A DNA stretch of 64,000 nucleotides from contig JAFIGS010000005.1 of NCBI GenBank assembly GCA_017849615.1, positions 1-64,000 of the forward strand. Direction: 5' to 3'. The notes beneath the pieces are model-generated. The model had not been told where the DNA came from, did no database searches, and saw only the letters and a program-made list of their open reading frames with translations. Shown in pieces: positions 1 to 7,963 of this stretch. The translations under genes and the position numbers were made by a program. The stretch is from Pseudolabrys sp. (GTDB lineage: Bacteria > Pseudomonadota > Alphaproteobacteria > Rhizobiales > Xanthobacteraceae). How positions within the stretch are numbered: the first letter of the stretch is position 1; every line of letters begins with the position of its first letter.

Positions 1-206
1 GGCCCCGGCACGCGGCTGGCGTGCTGGAAACCTGGCGCGGTTTGGACCGCCGGGAGGGGAAACCGCGCCGCATCTCCGACGCCCCGTCCCGGCCACCGCT
101 CCCCGCCCCAGCATCTGAAGATGCTGTACAGACACCCCTCGCTAACAGGGGCGGGATAGTGGGAATATAGGACCAGTAGGAATATGAGTCAAGGGATTAA
201 ATCACG
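1..206. other. Intergenic, structured, unassigned
   Basis: No convincing gene is visible. The stretch contains an inverted repeat with ten-base arms (GGCGCGGTTT at 34-43, AAACCGCGCC at 60-69) and a near-perfect palindrome CAGCATCT-GA-AGATGCTG at 109-126. It could be the leader or 3' end of a gene to the left of the window, or a structured RNA. I could not match it to a known RNA family by eye. Confidence 0.3.
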
Positions 207-306
207 GTCATTCCGGGGCGGCCCGGAGGGCCGACCCGGAATCCAGCTCCGTCCTCATGCAATCGCTGGATTCCTGGTTCGCGCCTTCGGCGCGCCCCGG
301 AATGAC
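207..306. repeat. Dispersed palindromic repeat, copy 1
   Basis: An element of about 100 bp is bounded by GTCATTCCGGGGC on the left and GCCCCGGAATGAC on the right, with shorter hairpins inside. Related elements occur near 10704, 52636 and, more diverged, 54149. This type of GTCATTCCGG intergenic palindrome is common in Hyphomicrobiales genomes. It lies directly upstream of the thioesterase gene. Confidence 0.7.
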
Positions 307-387
307 GAGGAGGAGTATGCGGCTTGAGGCGATGTCTGCCGCCGTCTAGAACCGCCGGCAGAACAGGCTGGTGGAAGGGGAGGCTGC

Positions 388-819
388 ATGCGCGCGTCGG
401 TGATGACCATCGCGGAGATGGGGGCGCTGCTGGAGAAGGAGTTTCCGCAGGCCTTCTATCCGGGCTGCGGGCTGACCATCGAGCGGGCGACTTACGGCGA
501 CGTCCGTGTCCGCAAGGCCTTCCACGAAGACCACCTGCGCCCCGGCGGCACGGTGTCCGGGCCAACCATGATGGAGCTCGCCGATTTCGCCATGTATGTC
601 GCGGTGTTTTCCGCCGCAGGGCCGCAGCCTCTGGCGGTGACCACCAATCTCAACATCAACTTCCTGCGCAAGCCGGCGGCGGCAGACCTGATCGCCGACG
701 CCCGGCTGATGAAGGTCGGCAAAAGGCTGGCCGTGGGGGAGGTGAACCTCTATTCCGACGGCGAATCCGAGCCAGTGGCCCATGTCACCTCCACCTATTC
801 GCTCCCGGTGCAGAAGTGA
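388..819 (+). CDS. PaaI-type hotdog-fold acyl-CoA thioesterase
   Basis: The gene encodes a 143-residue single-domain hotdog protein. The PaaI/4HBT features are the stretch RPGGTVSGPTMMELADFAMY (about residues 51-70), where the usual HxG(G/T)xx(A/G) helix is found, and the following strand with TTNLNINFLRKP. Such enzymes hydrolyse acyl-CoA or aryl-CoA thioesters in the cytoplasm; the substrate here cannot be read from sequence. The ATG at 388 has a strong purine-rich ribosome-binding site (GGAAGGGGAGG) about 6 bases upstream. It stands alone ahead of rplM with a 166-base gap. The family call is firm, the substrate unknown. Confidence 0.8.
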   Translation: MRASVMTIAEMGALLEKEFPQAFYPGCGLTIERATYGDVRVRKAFHEDHLRPGGTVSGPTMMELADFAMYVAVFSAAGPQPLAVTTNLNINFLRKPAAADLIADARLMKVGKRLAVGEVNLYSDGESEPVAHVTSTYSLPVQK

Positions 820-890
820 TTACGTGCGGGTATCAATATACCATTCTCATAAGCCATTGAAAATGCGCTATTAATATTCGCCGGATGACG

Positions 891-919
891 TTGACGGCCC
901 GCGGCGGCTCGTCTACACA
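891..919 (+). promoter_or_regulatory. Possible sigma-70 promoter for rplM-rpsI
   Basis: TTGACG at 891-896 is followed after 17 bases by CTACAC at 914-919. This fits the alphaproteobacterial housekeeping pattern (TTGAC...CTAYAT-like) moderately well, about 65 bases before the rplM start. Inferred by eye only. Confidence 0.4.
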
Positions 920-985
920 CCTGCCCAAGCTGGCGCGGTTCATTCCGCGCCTTTTTCCTTGGATTTTCACTCTTCAGGATTTGTC

Positions 986-1453
986 ATGAAGACCACCCAG
1001 TCGGTCAAAAGCGCCGACGTCGACAAGAAGTGGCTGCTGATCGACGCCTCCGGGCTCGTCGTCGGCCGTCTCGCGACGATCGTTGCCATGCGCCTGCGCG
1101 GCAAGCACAAGGCGAGCTATACCCCGCACATCGACGATGGTGACAACATCATCATCATCAACGCCGCCAAGGTCGTGCTGACCGGCCGCAAGCGGGACCA
1201 GAAGGTTTATCACCACCACACCGGTTACATCGGCGGCATCAAGGAACGGTCGGCCAAGCAGATCATGGACGGCAAGTTCCCCGAGCGCATCGTCGAGAAG
1301 GCCGTGCAGCGCATGCTGCCGCGCGGGCCGCTGGGCCGCGTGCAGTTCGGCAACCTGCGTGTCTATCCGGGCGCCGAACATCCGCATGAAGCGCAGAAGC
1401 CCGAGCCGCTCGATATCGCCGCGATGAACCGCAAGAACGTGAGGAGTGCCTGA
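986..1453 (+). CDS. rplM: 50S ribosomal protein L13
   Basis: L13 binds 23S rRNA early in assembly of the large ribosomal subunit. The 155-residue product is full length for the family and carries the expected core: [16 protein letters not shown] near the N-terminus, GDNIIIINA around residue 50, and the basic [13 protein letters not shown] and MLPRGPLGR segments. The start at 986 was chosen over an in-frame codon 27 bases upstream because L13 proteins begin at this MKT and an AGGA sequence lies about 7 bases before it. rpsI follows after 2 bases, the conserved L13-S9 pair. Confidence 0.97.
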   Translation: MKTTQSVKSADVDKKWLLIDASGLVVGRLATIVAMRLRGKHKASYTPHIDDGDNIIIINAAKVVLTGRKRDQKVYHHHTGYIGGIKERSAKQIMDGKFPERIVEKAVQRMLPRGPLGRVQFGNLRVYPGAEHPHEAQKPEPLDIAAMNRKNVRSA

Positions 1454-1455
1454 TC

Positions 1456-1932
1456 GTGGCCGAGACCGTACAGTCAATGGAAGGCCTGTCGCAGCTCAAG
1501 ACGGCCGCGCCTGACGCTCCTCGTTATGAGAAGAAGGTCGACAAGCAGGGCCGCGCCTATGCCACCGGCAAGCGCAAGAACGCCGTCGCCCGCGTCTGGA
1601 TCAAGCCGGGCTCCGGCAAGATCACCGTCAACACCCGCACGATCGAAGTGTTCTTCGCCCGTCCGGTGCTGCGCATGCTGATCAACCAGCCGCTCGTGGC
1701 CGCCAACCGCGCCACCCAGTTCGACGTGGTCTGCACCGTGTCGGGCGGCGGTCTGTCGGGCCAGGCCGGCGCCGTGCGTCACGGCATCGCCAAGGCGCTG
1801 ACCTACTTCGAACCGGATCTGCGCAGCGTGCTCAAGCGCGGCGGCTTCCTCACCCGCGACAGCCGCGTGGTCGAGCGCAAGAAGTACGGCAAGGCCAAGG
1901 CCCGCCGTTCGTTCCAGTTCTCGAAGCGCTAG
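1456..1932 (+). CDS. rpsI: 30S ribosomal protein S9
   Basis: S9 sits in the head of the small ribosomal subunit, and its C-terminal tail reaches the P-site tRNA. The 158-residue product has the family core [20 protein letters not shown], the [19 protein letters not shown] segment and the diagnostic C-terminal SKR preceded by a Lys/Arg-rich tail. It has the N-terminal extension of about 30 residues usual in Alphaproteobacteria. Translation starts at a GTG two bases after the rplM stop, so the pair is co-transcribed and probably translationally coupled. A strong intrinsic terminator follows. Confidence 0.97.
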   Translation: MAETVQSMEGLSQLKTAAPDAPRYEKKVDKQGRAYATGKRKNAVARVWIKPGSGKITVNTRTIEVFFARPVLRMLINQPLVAANRATQFDVVCTVSGGGLSGQAGAVRHGIAKALTYFEPDLRSVLKRGGFLTRDSRVVERKKYGKAKARRSFQFSKR

Positions 1933-1953
1933 TTTCGACGTTCAACTTGTTCC

Positions 1954-1983
1954 AAAAGGGCCCGCCAAGCGGGCCCTTTTTTT
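1954..1983 (+). terminator. Intrinsic terminator of rplM-rpsI
   Basis: GGGCCCGC (1958-1965), loop CAA, GCGGGCCC (1969-1976), followed by a run of seven T. A four-base A run on the left extends the stem. Confidence 0.9.
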
Positions 1984-1996
1984 ATGGCGGGCCGAG

Positions 1997-2047
1997 AAAC
2001 CGAATCGCGCTTAAAACCGAATCGCGCTTAAAACCGAATCGCGCTTA
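1997..2047. repeat. Three perfect tandem copies of a 17-bp unit
   Basis: AAACCGAATCGCGCTTA occurs three times head to tail without a mismatch (1997-2013, 2014-2030, 2031-2047). It lies between the rpsI terminator and the first GGDEF gene, so it could contain operator sites for the downstream promoter, or be a small variable-number repeat. Confidence 0.9.
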
Positions 2048-2169
2048 AGTGGATTTCCTCGGTCATGTTTACCGTTCGGCAATGCTGCCGCGCAGAAAAG
2101 CCGGGGACGCTAACGGCTCTCCAACATGTCGCCTCCTAGATACGGCATGGGGCAGGGCGCGGTGGGCAT

Positions 2170-3390
2170 ATGCATCTAGACACTCCGACTTTGGCGATCG
2201 TGACGGTGTTTCTCACCGCACTGCTCGGCGGCCTGCTGGTCTTCGCGGGGCTGCAGAACCGCGCGGTGCGCGCGCCGATGACGTGGGGACTGGCGTTTCT
2301 GCTTTCGGCGGTCGGCCTCGGTCTGGTCACCCTGCGCGGCGTGGTGCCGGACTGGATGTCGATCCAGCTCGCCAATGCGCTGGTGCTGGCCGGCCTTGGG
2401 CTGGTCTGGGTCGGTGCACGCGAATTCGACGGCCGCGCTCCGCGCCTCGCCATGGCGGGCATCGCGCCACTGATCTGGCTCGCGGCCTGCGCCGTTCCCG
2501 CCATCGGCAGCGACATCAACGCGCGCATCATCGTCGCCTCGACGCTGGCGGCAATCCTCGCTGCAGTCGCCGGCGGCGAGGTCTGGCGCGGCCGCGCCGA
2601 GCCGCTGTTGTCGCGCTGGCCGACGGTGGTGACCTTGTTCATCTACGCCGCGCTGATGTTCGCGCGCGTGCCGCTGACCGTGCTCATGCCGCAGCCCAAG
2701 AGCGCCCATCTGCTCACGGCGGGCATGCTCTATCCCTTGCTGGCCTTCGGCACGCTGCTGTTCGCGGTGGTGCTAGCTTTCCTGCTGCTCAACATGACGA
2801 AGGAGCGCAGCGAATTGCGGCACAAGACCGCCGCGCTGGTCGATCCCCTGACCGGCGTCGCCAACCGCCGCGCCTTCTTCGCCGGCGCCGAGCTGATGTC
2901 GGCGCAGGGCCATGGCGACGGCTCGGCTCTGGCCGTGCTGCTGTTCGACCTCGACCACTTCAAGGCGATCAACGACCGGTTCGGCCACGCCGCCGGCGAC
3001 GCGGTGCTGACCACCTTCGCCGAGACGGCGGCGCGCACGCTCGGCGCCCGAGCGCTGTTCGGCCGCATCGGCGGCGAGGAATTCGGCGCGGCGATCCGTG
3101 TCATGCATCTCGGCGAGGCGCTGGCGCATGCCGAGCAGGTGCGGCACGCCTTCGCCGCGACCGCATCGGCTGACGATCTGGTGCCGACCGTCAGCATTGG
3201 CGTGGCGCTGGAGAACGAGACCGCCGGAACGCTGGCCGCGCTCATGGCGGCCGCCGACCACGCGCTCTATCGCGCCAAGGCCAAGGGCCGTAACCGGGTG
3301 GCGAGCGCGGTGTTCGCGGCCATGGAAGACATGCCTCGCGCGGAAGAGGGCGAGCGGCGCGCCTGGCGCAAGCTGTCGGCCAGCGCCTGA
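2170..3390 (+). CDS. Membrane diguanylate cyclase (GGDEF domain)
   Basis: This 406-residue protein has an N-terminal membrane region (about residues 1-205, seven or so hydrophobic helices of MASE/7TM type) and a C-terminal GGDEF domain. The domain shows DPLTGVANRRAFF, LLFDLDHFKAINDRFGH and the active-site variant GGEEF, so it should make cyclic di-GMP from two GTP. The RxxD inhibitory (I) site expected a few residues before GGEEF is absent (GARA instead), so product inhibition is probably lost. The ATG at 2170 is preceded by GGTGGG. A paralogue of the same layout follows 184 bases downstream. The signal sensed is unknown. Confidence 0.9.
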   Translation: MHLDTPTLAIVTVFLTALLGGLLVFAGLQNRAVRAPMTWGLAFLLSAVGLGLVTLRGVVPDWMSIQLANALVLAGLGLVWVGAREFDGRAPRLAMAGIAPLIWLAACAVPAIGSDINARIIVASTLAAILAAVAGGEVWRGRAEPLLSRWPTVVTLFIYAALMFARVPLTVLMPQPKSAHLLTAGMLYPLLAFGTLLFAVVLAFLLLNMTKERSELRHKTAALVDPLTGVANRRAFFAGAELMSAQGHGDGSALAVLLFDLDHFKAINDRFGHAAGDAVLTTFAETAARTLGARALFGRIGGEEFGAAIRVMHLGEALAHAEQVRHAFAATASADDLVPTVSIGVALENETAGTLAALMAAADHALYRAKAKGRNRVASAVFAAMEDMPRAEEGERRAWRKLSASA

Positions 3391-3414
3391 AAGCGGGCGC
3401 AGGCCCCCGGCACG

Positions 3415-3436
3415 GCCCGCCAGCGGCGGGCTTTTT
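3415..3436 (+). terminator. Intrinsic terminator after first GGDEF gene
   Basis: GCCCGCC (3415-3421), loop AGC, GGCGGGC (3425-3431), then five T. Confidence 0.85.
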
Positions 3437-3574
3437 CGTTTCATTTGAAGAGAATTCGAGCCGCTGTTGCTTCAAAGCCGGACGGCGCGCGCAAAGCTTT
3501 CGCATCAATTCAAACGTTATCGTGTGTAAACGCTGAGACGATGAACGCGCGTTAGCTTAAGCGAAAGTTGCGGC

Positions 3575-4849
3575 ATGCACCCGACGGTGTTTCTCGATGC
3601 TCCGACCCTGGTCTTCGCGACCGTCTGCATGGCGGTCTTTGTCGGCGTCATTCTCATCGCCAACTGGTTCATGCAACGCGACATCGGGGCGCTGGCGTGG
3701 TGGGGCTCGGCCTATCTCGTCGGCGGCGCCGCGATCATGCTGTGGAGCGCGCCGCATCAGCTCTTCACGGTGCCGGGGGCCTGCGCCGAGGCGATGATCT
3801 TCCTCGCCTGCGGCATGTTCTGGAACGGCCTGCGGCTGTTCCATGGCCGCAGGCTGCGGCCGCTCGCGCCGCTCGCCGCCGCAGCAGCCTGGTTCATGGT
3901 CACGCTGCTGCCGGGCATGGAGGAGGGCGGCTCGCGCCGGGTCGCGCTCGGCGTCGTCGTCGTCGCCCTCTACACCTTCATCATGGCCTTCGAACTGTCG
4001 CGCGAGCGCCGCCGCTCGCTCTATTCGCGCAGCGCGGCGATCGTGGTGCCGCTGCTGCATGCCGGCATTTTTCTGCTGCCGCTGGCGCTGCGCCATTTCC
4101 AGCCCGACGCTTTCGCGACGCGCTGGCAGGCGGTGTTCGCCATCGAGGTGATGATCTACACGGTCGGCACGGCGTTCATCGTCATCCTGATGGTGAAGGA
4201 CCGCCACGTGCATTTTTACCGGCGGATCGCCACCACCGATCATCTCACCGGCCTGCTCAACCGCGGCGCCTTTCTCGATGCGGCGACGTCCATGCATGCG
4301 GGCCAGGGCGCGCGCGGCGAGCCGGTGACGTTGCTGATCTTCGACCTCGACCGCTTCAAGTCGATCAACGACCGTTTCGGCCACGCCGTCGGCGACAGCG
4401 CGCTCAAGGTGTTCGCGAAAGTGATGCAGGAGAGCACTCGCGCCGGCGACGTCGTCGGCCGCCTCGGCGGCGAGGAGTTCGTCGTCATGGTGCCGGAGGC
4501 GATGGAGGATGCCTGCATCGTCGCCGAGCGCCTGCGCGCCAATTTCGAGAACGCCGGCGTCGTCATCGATCAGATCGCCATCGGCGCGACCGTGAGCATC
4601 GGTCTCGCCACCACCTATCGGGCCGACGCCACCATCGATCAGCTTTTGTTGCGCGCCGACGCCGCGCTGTACCGGGCCAAGAACGGCGGCCGCAATCGCT
4701 TTGTCAGCGCCGACGACGAGCCGGGCAGCGAAGCGGCGCGGGCGCGCTGGGCGGCGCGCGGCAAGCCCGAGGCGGGCCAGCCGTTCCGCTGGGCCGGACG
4801 ACGGGCGAGGCCGCAGGCCGTGCCGGTTCAGCAGGGCGCGTCAGGGTAA
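3575..4849 (+). CDS. Membrane diguanylate cyclase (GGDEF domain), second copy
   Basis: A 424-residue paralogue of the preceding gene: hydrophobic N-terminal region of about seven helices (residues 10-200), then a GGDEF domain with DHLTGLLNRGAFL, LLIFDLDRFKSINDRFGH and GGEEF. Unlike its neighbour it keeps an RxxD motif (RAGD) exactly where the cyclic di-GMP inhibitory site should be, so it is likely feedback-inhibited. A C-terminal tail of about 40 residues rich in Arg, Ala and Gly follows the domain. The separate terminator between the two genes suggests independent expression. The cue detected by the membrane domain is not apparent. Confidence 0.9.
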   Translation: MHPTVFLDAPTLVFATVCMAVFVGVILIANWFMQRDIGALAWWGSAYLVGGAAIMLWSAPHQLFTVPGACAEAMIFLACGMFWNGLRLFHGRRLRPLAPLAAAAAWFMVTLLPGMEEGGSRRVALGVVVVALYTFIMAFELSRERRRSLYSRSAAIVVPLLHAGIFLLPLALRHFQPDAFATRWQAVFAIEVMIYTVGTAFIVILMVKDRHVHFYRRIATTDHLTGLLNRGAFLDAATSMHAGQGARGEPVTLLIFDLDRFKSINDRFGHAVGDSALKVFAKVMQESTRAGDVVGRLGGEEFVVMVPEAMEDACIVAERLRANFENAGVVIDQIAIGATVSIGLATTYRADATIDQLLLRADAALYRAKNGGRNRFVSADDEPGSEAARARWAARGKPEAGQPFRWAGRRARPQAVPVQQGASG

Positions 4850-4884
4850 ATATTCGTTAACCGCGTCGGCGCTAACATCGCCGC

Positions 4885-5145
4885 ATGTCGCGTCTGTCGC
4901 ATCGCATGTGGACTGGTGGCACCGTCGCCGAGACGCCGCTGTCGCTCGAATTGCGGGCGCAACATGCAGGCTACGCCTGGGCCTGCCAGTATTCTTCCTC
5001 TGCCGAATACGACGCGGCCCTGATCGCGGAGCGCCGCGCCGCCGGCGTCTATGGCCCCAGGCGCCGGCGCCGGCAGATCGCGATGACGGCCCTCGGCATT
5101 GCCGCCGGCATCGCGCTGGTCATCGCGGTTATTCAGATCCTGTAG
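4885..5145 (+). CDS. Small hypothetical membrane protein
   Basis: An 86-residue protein of unknown function. The N-terminal two thirds are soluble; a cluster of basic residues (RRRRRQ, residues 60-65) precedes a single C-terminal transmembrane helix (about 67-85), giving a tail-anchored topology with the N-terminus in the cytoplasm. The start lies 36 bases after the GGDEF stop, so it could be read from the same transcript. It converges with rsuA. I do not recognise a domain. The reading frame is intact and its codon use matches the neighbours. Confidence 0.6.
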   Translation: MSRLSHRMWTGGTVAETPLSLELRAQHAGYAWACQYSSSAEYDAALIAERRAAGVYGPRRRRRQIAMTALGIAAGIALVIAVIQIL

Positions 5146-5161
5146 CCCGGATTCGCTCCGC

Positions 5162-5899
5162 TCACCCGGGGTACGAGAAGACCAGCTTCAATTCGGCCTC
5201 GCCGATGACGCGATAGTCGCCGCTCGCCAGATCGTCGGGCAGGGCGAGCCCGCCGATGCGGTCGCGTCTGAGCGCAATGACATGATTGCCGACGGCGGCG
5301 AACATGCGCCGCACCTGGTGATAGCGGCCTTCGGTGATGGTGACGAAGCCGCGCTTCTCCGACACCGCTTCGAAGGTCGCCGGCAAGAGCGGCTTGTCTT
5401 CGCCTTCCAGCATCAAGGTGCCGGCGGCGAACACCTTCGCCTCATCGCCGCGCAAGGGGCGATCGAGCGTCACGTCATAGCGCTTGGCGATGTTGCTCTT
5501 GGGCGAGATGATCCTGTGCAGCAGCGCGCCATCGTCGGTGAGCAGCAGCAGGCCCGAGGTTTCCTTGTCGAGCCGGCCGACGGTCGATATGGCCGGATTG
5601 CGCGCGCGCCAGCGCTCGGGCAGCAGAGAATAGACCAGCGGGCCTTGCTCCTTGTGCGAGCAGGTGACACCCTCCGGCTTGTTCAACATCAGCACCAGGC
5701 CCGGCGGCGGATCGAGCGGCTCATCTTCCACCGTCATGCGCGCCGGCAGGTCGGGCGTAACGGCGATCTTCTCGTCGCTGTCGATCACGGCTTCGCCGTC
5801 GAGCACGACATAGCCGGCTTCGATCAGGTCCTGCACCTCGCGGCGCGAGCCGTAACCGAGATTGGAGAGCAGGCGGTCGAGGCGAATGGACTTGCTCAT
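5162..5899 (-). CDS. Pseudouridine synthase, RsuA/RluB/E/F family
   Basis: The enzyme isomerises a uridine in ribosomal RNA to pseudouridine. The 245-residue product has an N-terminal S4 RNA-binding domain (IRLDRLLSNLGYGSRREVQDLI, residues 5-26) followed by the catalytic domain with the signature GRLDKETSGLLLLTDDG, whose Asp is the nucleophile. Length and layout fit RsuA (16S U516) best, but RluB/E/F cannot be excluded. The ATG at 5899 overlaps the stop of the upstream methyltransferase by 4 bases (ATGA), so the two rRNA-modification genes form a coupled pair. Confidence 0.88.
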   Translation of the reverse strand: MSKSIRLDRLLSNLGYGSRREVQDLIEAGYVVLDGEAVIDSDEKIAVTPDLPARMTVEDEPLDPPPGLVLMLNKPEGVTCSHKEQGPLVYSLLPERWRARNPAISTVGRLDKETSGLLLLTDDGALLHRIISPKSNIAKRYDVTLDRPLRGDEAKVFAAGTLMLEGEDKPLLPATFEAVSEKRGFVTITEGRYHQVRRMFAAVGNHVIALRRDRIGGLALPDDLASGDYRVIGEAELKLVFSYPG

Positions 5900-6810
5900 T
5901 TGCGCGCCTCGTAGATCTTGTAGCCGCCTTGCTCGATGACCGGTTTCACGGCCTTGAACAAGGGCTTCAGCACAGCCTCGTAGGGCAGGTGGCGGTTCGC
6001 GACCATGACGCAGACGCCGCCCTTGCGCAGGCTCTCCGCGGCGCGGCGCACGAAAGCCTGCGCCAGGCCCTTGTCCTCCTGGCCGGCGTCATGGAACGGC
6101 GCGTTCATGACGACGAAATCGAGATTGGTCAGCGCCGGATGCGGATCGCGCAAGTCGGCCCAGATGAATTTGGCGCGCGGCGTATCGAGATTATGCTCGG
6201 CGCATTCGATGGCGCGGCGGTCGATATCGACCAGCGCCAGGTCGGTGACGGTCTCGGAGGCGAGCACCGCGCGCGCCAGAATTCCGATGCCGCAGCCGAA
6301 ATCGGCGCCGCGGCCGGACAGAGCCGGCAAATGCTCGATCAGCATATGGGTGCCGGGATCGAGACGGTCCCAACTGAACACGCCGGGCTGGGTCCACAGC
6401 CCGATCTCGTCGTCGAAACGCGGGCCGCCGTCTTCGATGACCTGCGCGACGATGTCGCCGATACCGGGCGCTCTCGTCGTTGTGACGATGCGGTGATGAC
6501 GCTTGGAGTTTTCGTTGACGTCGAGGCCGAAGGCTTCGAGTTCCTTGCGCAGCCGCGTGCCACCGCGATCGTTGGGCGCCAGCGCGGTGAGCGGCGCGCC
6601 GTCCTTCAGCGCGCGCAGCGCCTGTGCCAGCGCGTAGCGGCGCTCGATGGTGCCGGGCGGGGCGAGCAAAGTCATGGCGTCGAGCGAGGCGGCGGCCTGC
6701 CGGTCGAGCGCGGCGGCGCCGGGCATCAGCGGCGAGAACTGGATCGCATCGCGCGGCACGTCCGCGAGGTCCGCGGGAGGGGCGCCGTAGAGGCCGAATG
6801 ACTCAGGCAT
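5896..6810 (-). CDS. Class I SAM methyltransferase, RsmC-like
   Basis: A 304-residue protein with the layout of RsmC, which makes N2-methylguanine in 16S rRNA: a degenerate N-terminal half and a C-terminal catalytic half with the SAM loop GADFGCGIGILARAVL and the substrate-site motif VMNAPFHD, the NPPF-type motif of N2-guanine and N6-adenine methyltransferases with Ala for the first Pro. The ATG at 6810 is preferred over a TTG one codon upstream because GGAG lies at good spacing. It is coupled to rsuA by an ATGA overlap, which supports an rRNA-modifying role. The exact target base is inferred. Confidence 0.75.
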   Translation of the reverse strand: MPESFGLYGAPPADLADVPRDAIQFSPLMPGAAALDRQAAASLDAMTLLAPPGTIERRYALAQALRALKDGAPLTALAPNDRGGTRLRKELEAFGLDVNENSKRHHRIVTTTRAPGIGDIVAQVIEDGGPRFDDEIGLWTQPGVFSWDRLDPGTHMLIEHLPALSGRGADFGCGIGILARAVLASETVTDLALVDIDRRAIECAEHNLDTPRAKFIWADLRDPHPALTNLDFVVMNAPFHDAGQEDKGLAQAFVRRAAESLRKGGVCVMVANRHLPYEAVLKPLFKAVKPVIEQGGYKIYEARK

Positions 6811-6832
6811 CAATCGAGACTCCGCTGCTCTT

Positions 6833-6946
6833 CACCTCTCCCATGGGGAGAGGTCGGCGAGCGAATGCGAGCCGGGTGAGGGGATATTGCCTCAATTGAA
6901 TCACTTGCCCCCTCACCCCAACCCTCTCCCCCAAGGGGAGAGGGGG
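6833..6946. repeat. Dispersed intergenic palindrome (CTCTCCCC type)
   Basis: Nested inverted repeats fill this gap: CCCTCTCCCC (6922-6931) with GGGGAGAGGG (6935-6944), GGGTGAGGGG (6874-6883) with CCCCTCACCC (6909-6918), and a smaller CCTCTCC/GGAGAGG hairpin at the left. This CCCTCACCC...CCTCTCCCC element is a familiar mobile-looking intergenic repeat in rhizobial genomes. Confidence 0.75.
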
Positions 6947-6978
6947 TATGCTGAGTTCGCCGCTATGCCGAGATAACA

Positions 6979-7845
6979 TCACACCATCACATCGAGCAGC
7001 GCCGGCTTGACGCCGAACTGGTCGATCAGACGATTGAGTTCGCCGCGCGCCTGCGCGTTGGAGCGCTGGTGGCGCTCGGCGAGGATCAGTTCGTTCTTCA
7101 TGGTGTGCTCGAGGCCGGTGAATTCGGTGACGCGCACCTTGTAGCCATGCGCCTCCAGCACCAGGCCGCGAATGACATTGGTGAGATGCGCGCCGAATTC
7201 GCGGCGCTGGATTGGGTGACGCCAGAGCTGGCGCATCGGGCCTTGATGGCCGTCGAGCAGGCGCGCGACCTCGGCCTGGCAGCACGGCACCAGCGCCACC
7301 CATTTGGCCTCATGGCGCAAAGCGAAGCGAATGGCGTCGTCGGTGGCGGTGTCGCAGGCATGCAGCGCGGTGACCATGTCGGCATGACCGCCCGGCAGGT
7401 TGGCTTCGGCGATGGGCGCGGTGATGAAATCGAGGCGATCGAAGCCGGACTGCTGCGCCAACGCGCGCGAAGTCTCGACTAGCTTCTCGCGCGTCTCGAT
7501 GCCGACGACGCGGCCCTTGCCGGCCGGGCCGATGATGAGGTCATAGAGGATGAAGCCGAGATAGGACTTGCCGGCGCCGAGGTCGGCGAGGATCGGATCG
7601 TCCTTCTCCTTCAGCATCGCCTCGATGGCGGGCTTGAGCAACTGGGTGAGGTGCATAACCTGCGTCAGCTTGCGCCGCGAATCCGCGTTCAGCGCGCCGT
7701 CCCGCGTCAGGATATGCAGCGCCTTGAGCAGCGGCTCGGATTTGCGCGGATTGGCGCTCGGCCAGAGCTTGGTCCAGTCGCTCTCGGTGGCGGCGGGCCT
7801 GGCAGCGGCTTTGGCGGGCTTGTCGGCTTTGGCGGTCTGGCTCAT
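6979..7845 (-). CDS. SAM-dependent methyltransferase (Methyltransf_32-like)
   Basis: A 288-residue protein with a Lys/Ala-rich N-terminal 20 residues and a class I SAM-binding core: ILADLGAGKSYLGFILYDL (motif I, about residues 85-103), GIETREKLVETSRALAQ (motif II), and a VPCCQAEVARLL segment. The PCC(Q) motif and spacing resemble Methyltransf_32 proteins, a family with RNA-directed members. The target is unknown. It lies downstream of a glnII terminator and is probably transcribed alone. The start ATG at 7845 gives the full N-terminus. Methyltransferase assignment is firm, substrate not. Confidence 0.75.
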   Translation of the reverse strand: MSQTAKADKPAKAAARPAATESDWTKLWPSANPRKSEPLLKALHILTRDGALNADSRRKLTQVMHLTQLLKPAIEAMLKEKDDPILADLGAGKSYLGFILYDLIIGPAGKGRVVGIETREKLVETSRALAQQSGFDRLDFITAPIAEANLPGGHADMVTALHACDTATDDAIRFALRHEAKWVALVPCCQAEVARLLDGHQGPMRQLWRHPIQRREFGAHLTNVIRGLVLEAHGYKVRVTEFTGLEHTMKNELILAERHQRSNAQARGELNRLIDQFGVKPALLDVMV

Positions 7846-7895
7846 GGCGCCTATCTAGCGGCGCCGGGCCCCCGTTGCCAACGCCGTTCCGCCCC

Positions 7896-7923
7896 AAGAA
7901 AAAGGGCGCCCCGAGGGGCGCCC
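7896..7923 (-). terminator. Intrinsic terminator of glnII
   Basis: GGGCGCCCC (7904-7912) and GGGGCGCCC (7915-7923) form a strong hairpin. The A-rich flank at 7896-7903 becomes the U tract on the minus-strand transcript. It lies 41 bases beyond the glnII stop. Confidence 0.85.
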
Positions 7924-7963
7924 AAAGTCTTGGGAGGAAAGTCGATCGAGATCCGGCAGAGCC

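Noticed and set aside
1-206. RNase P, SRP or cobalamin riboswitch at the left edge
   Set aside because: None of the conserved core sequences of these RNAs could be found on either strand.
2049-3173. Alternative frame across the first GGDEF gene
   Set aside because: It is an Arg/Ala-rich out-of-frame shadow; the real frame carries the GGEEF and LDHFKAIN motifs.
5099-5914. Long plus-strand open frame opposite rsuA
   Set aside because: It is a high-GC antisense shadow of a clear pseudouridine synthase. Several similar long antisense frames (for example opposite glnII, glnA, proS, lon and dnaE) were rejected for the same reason.
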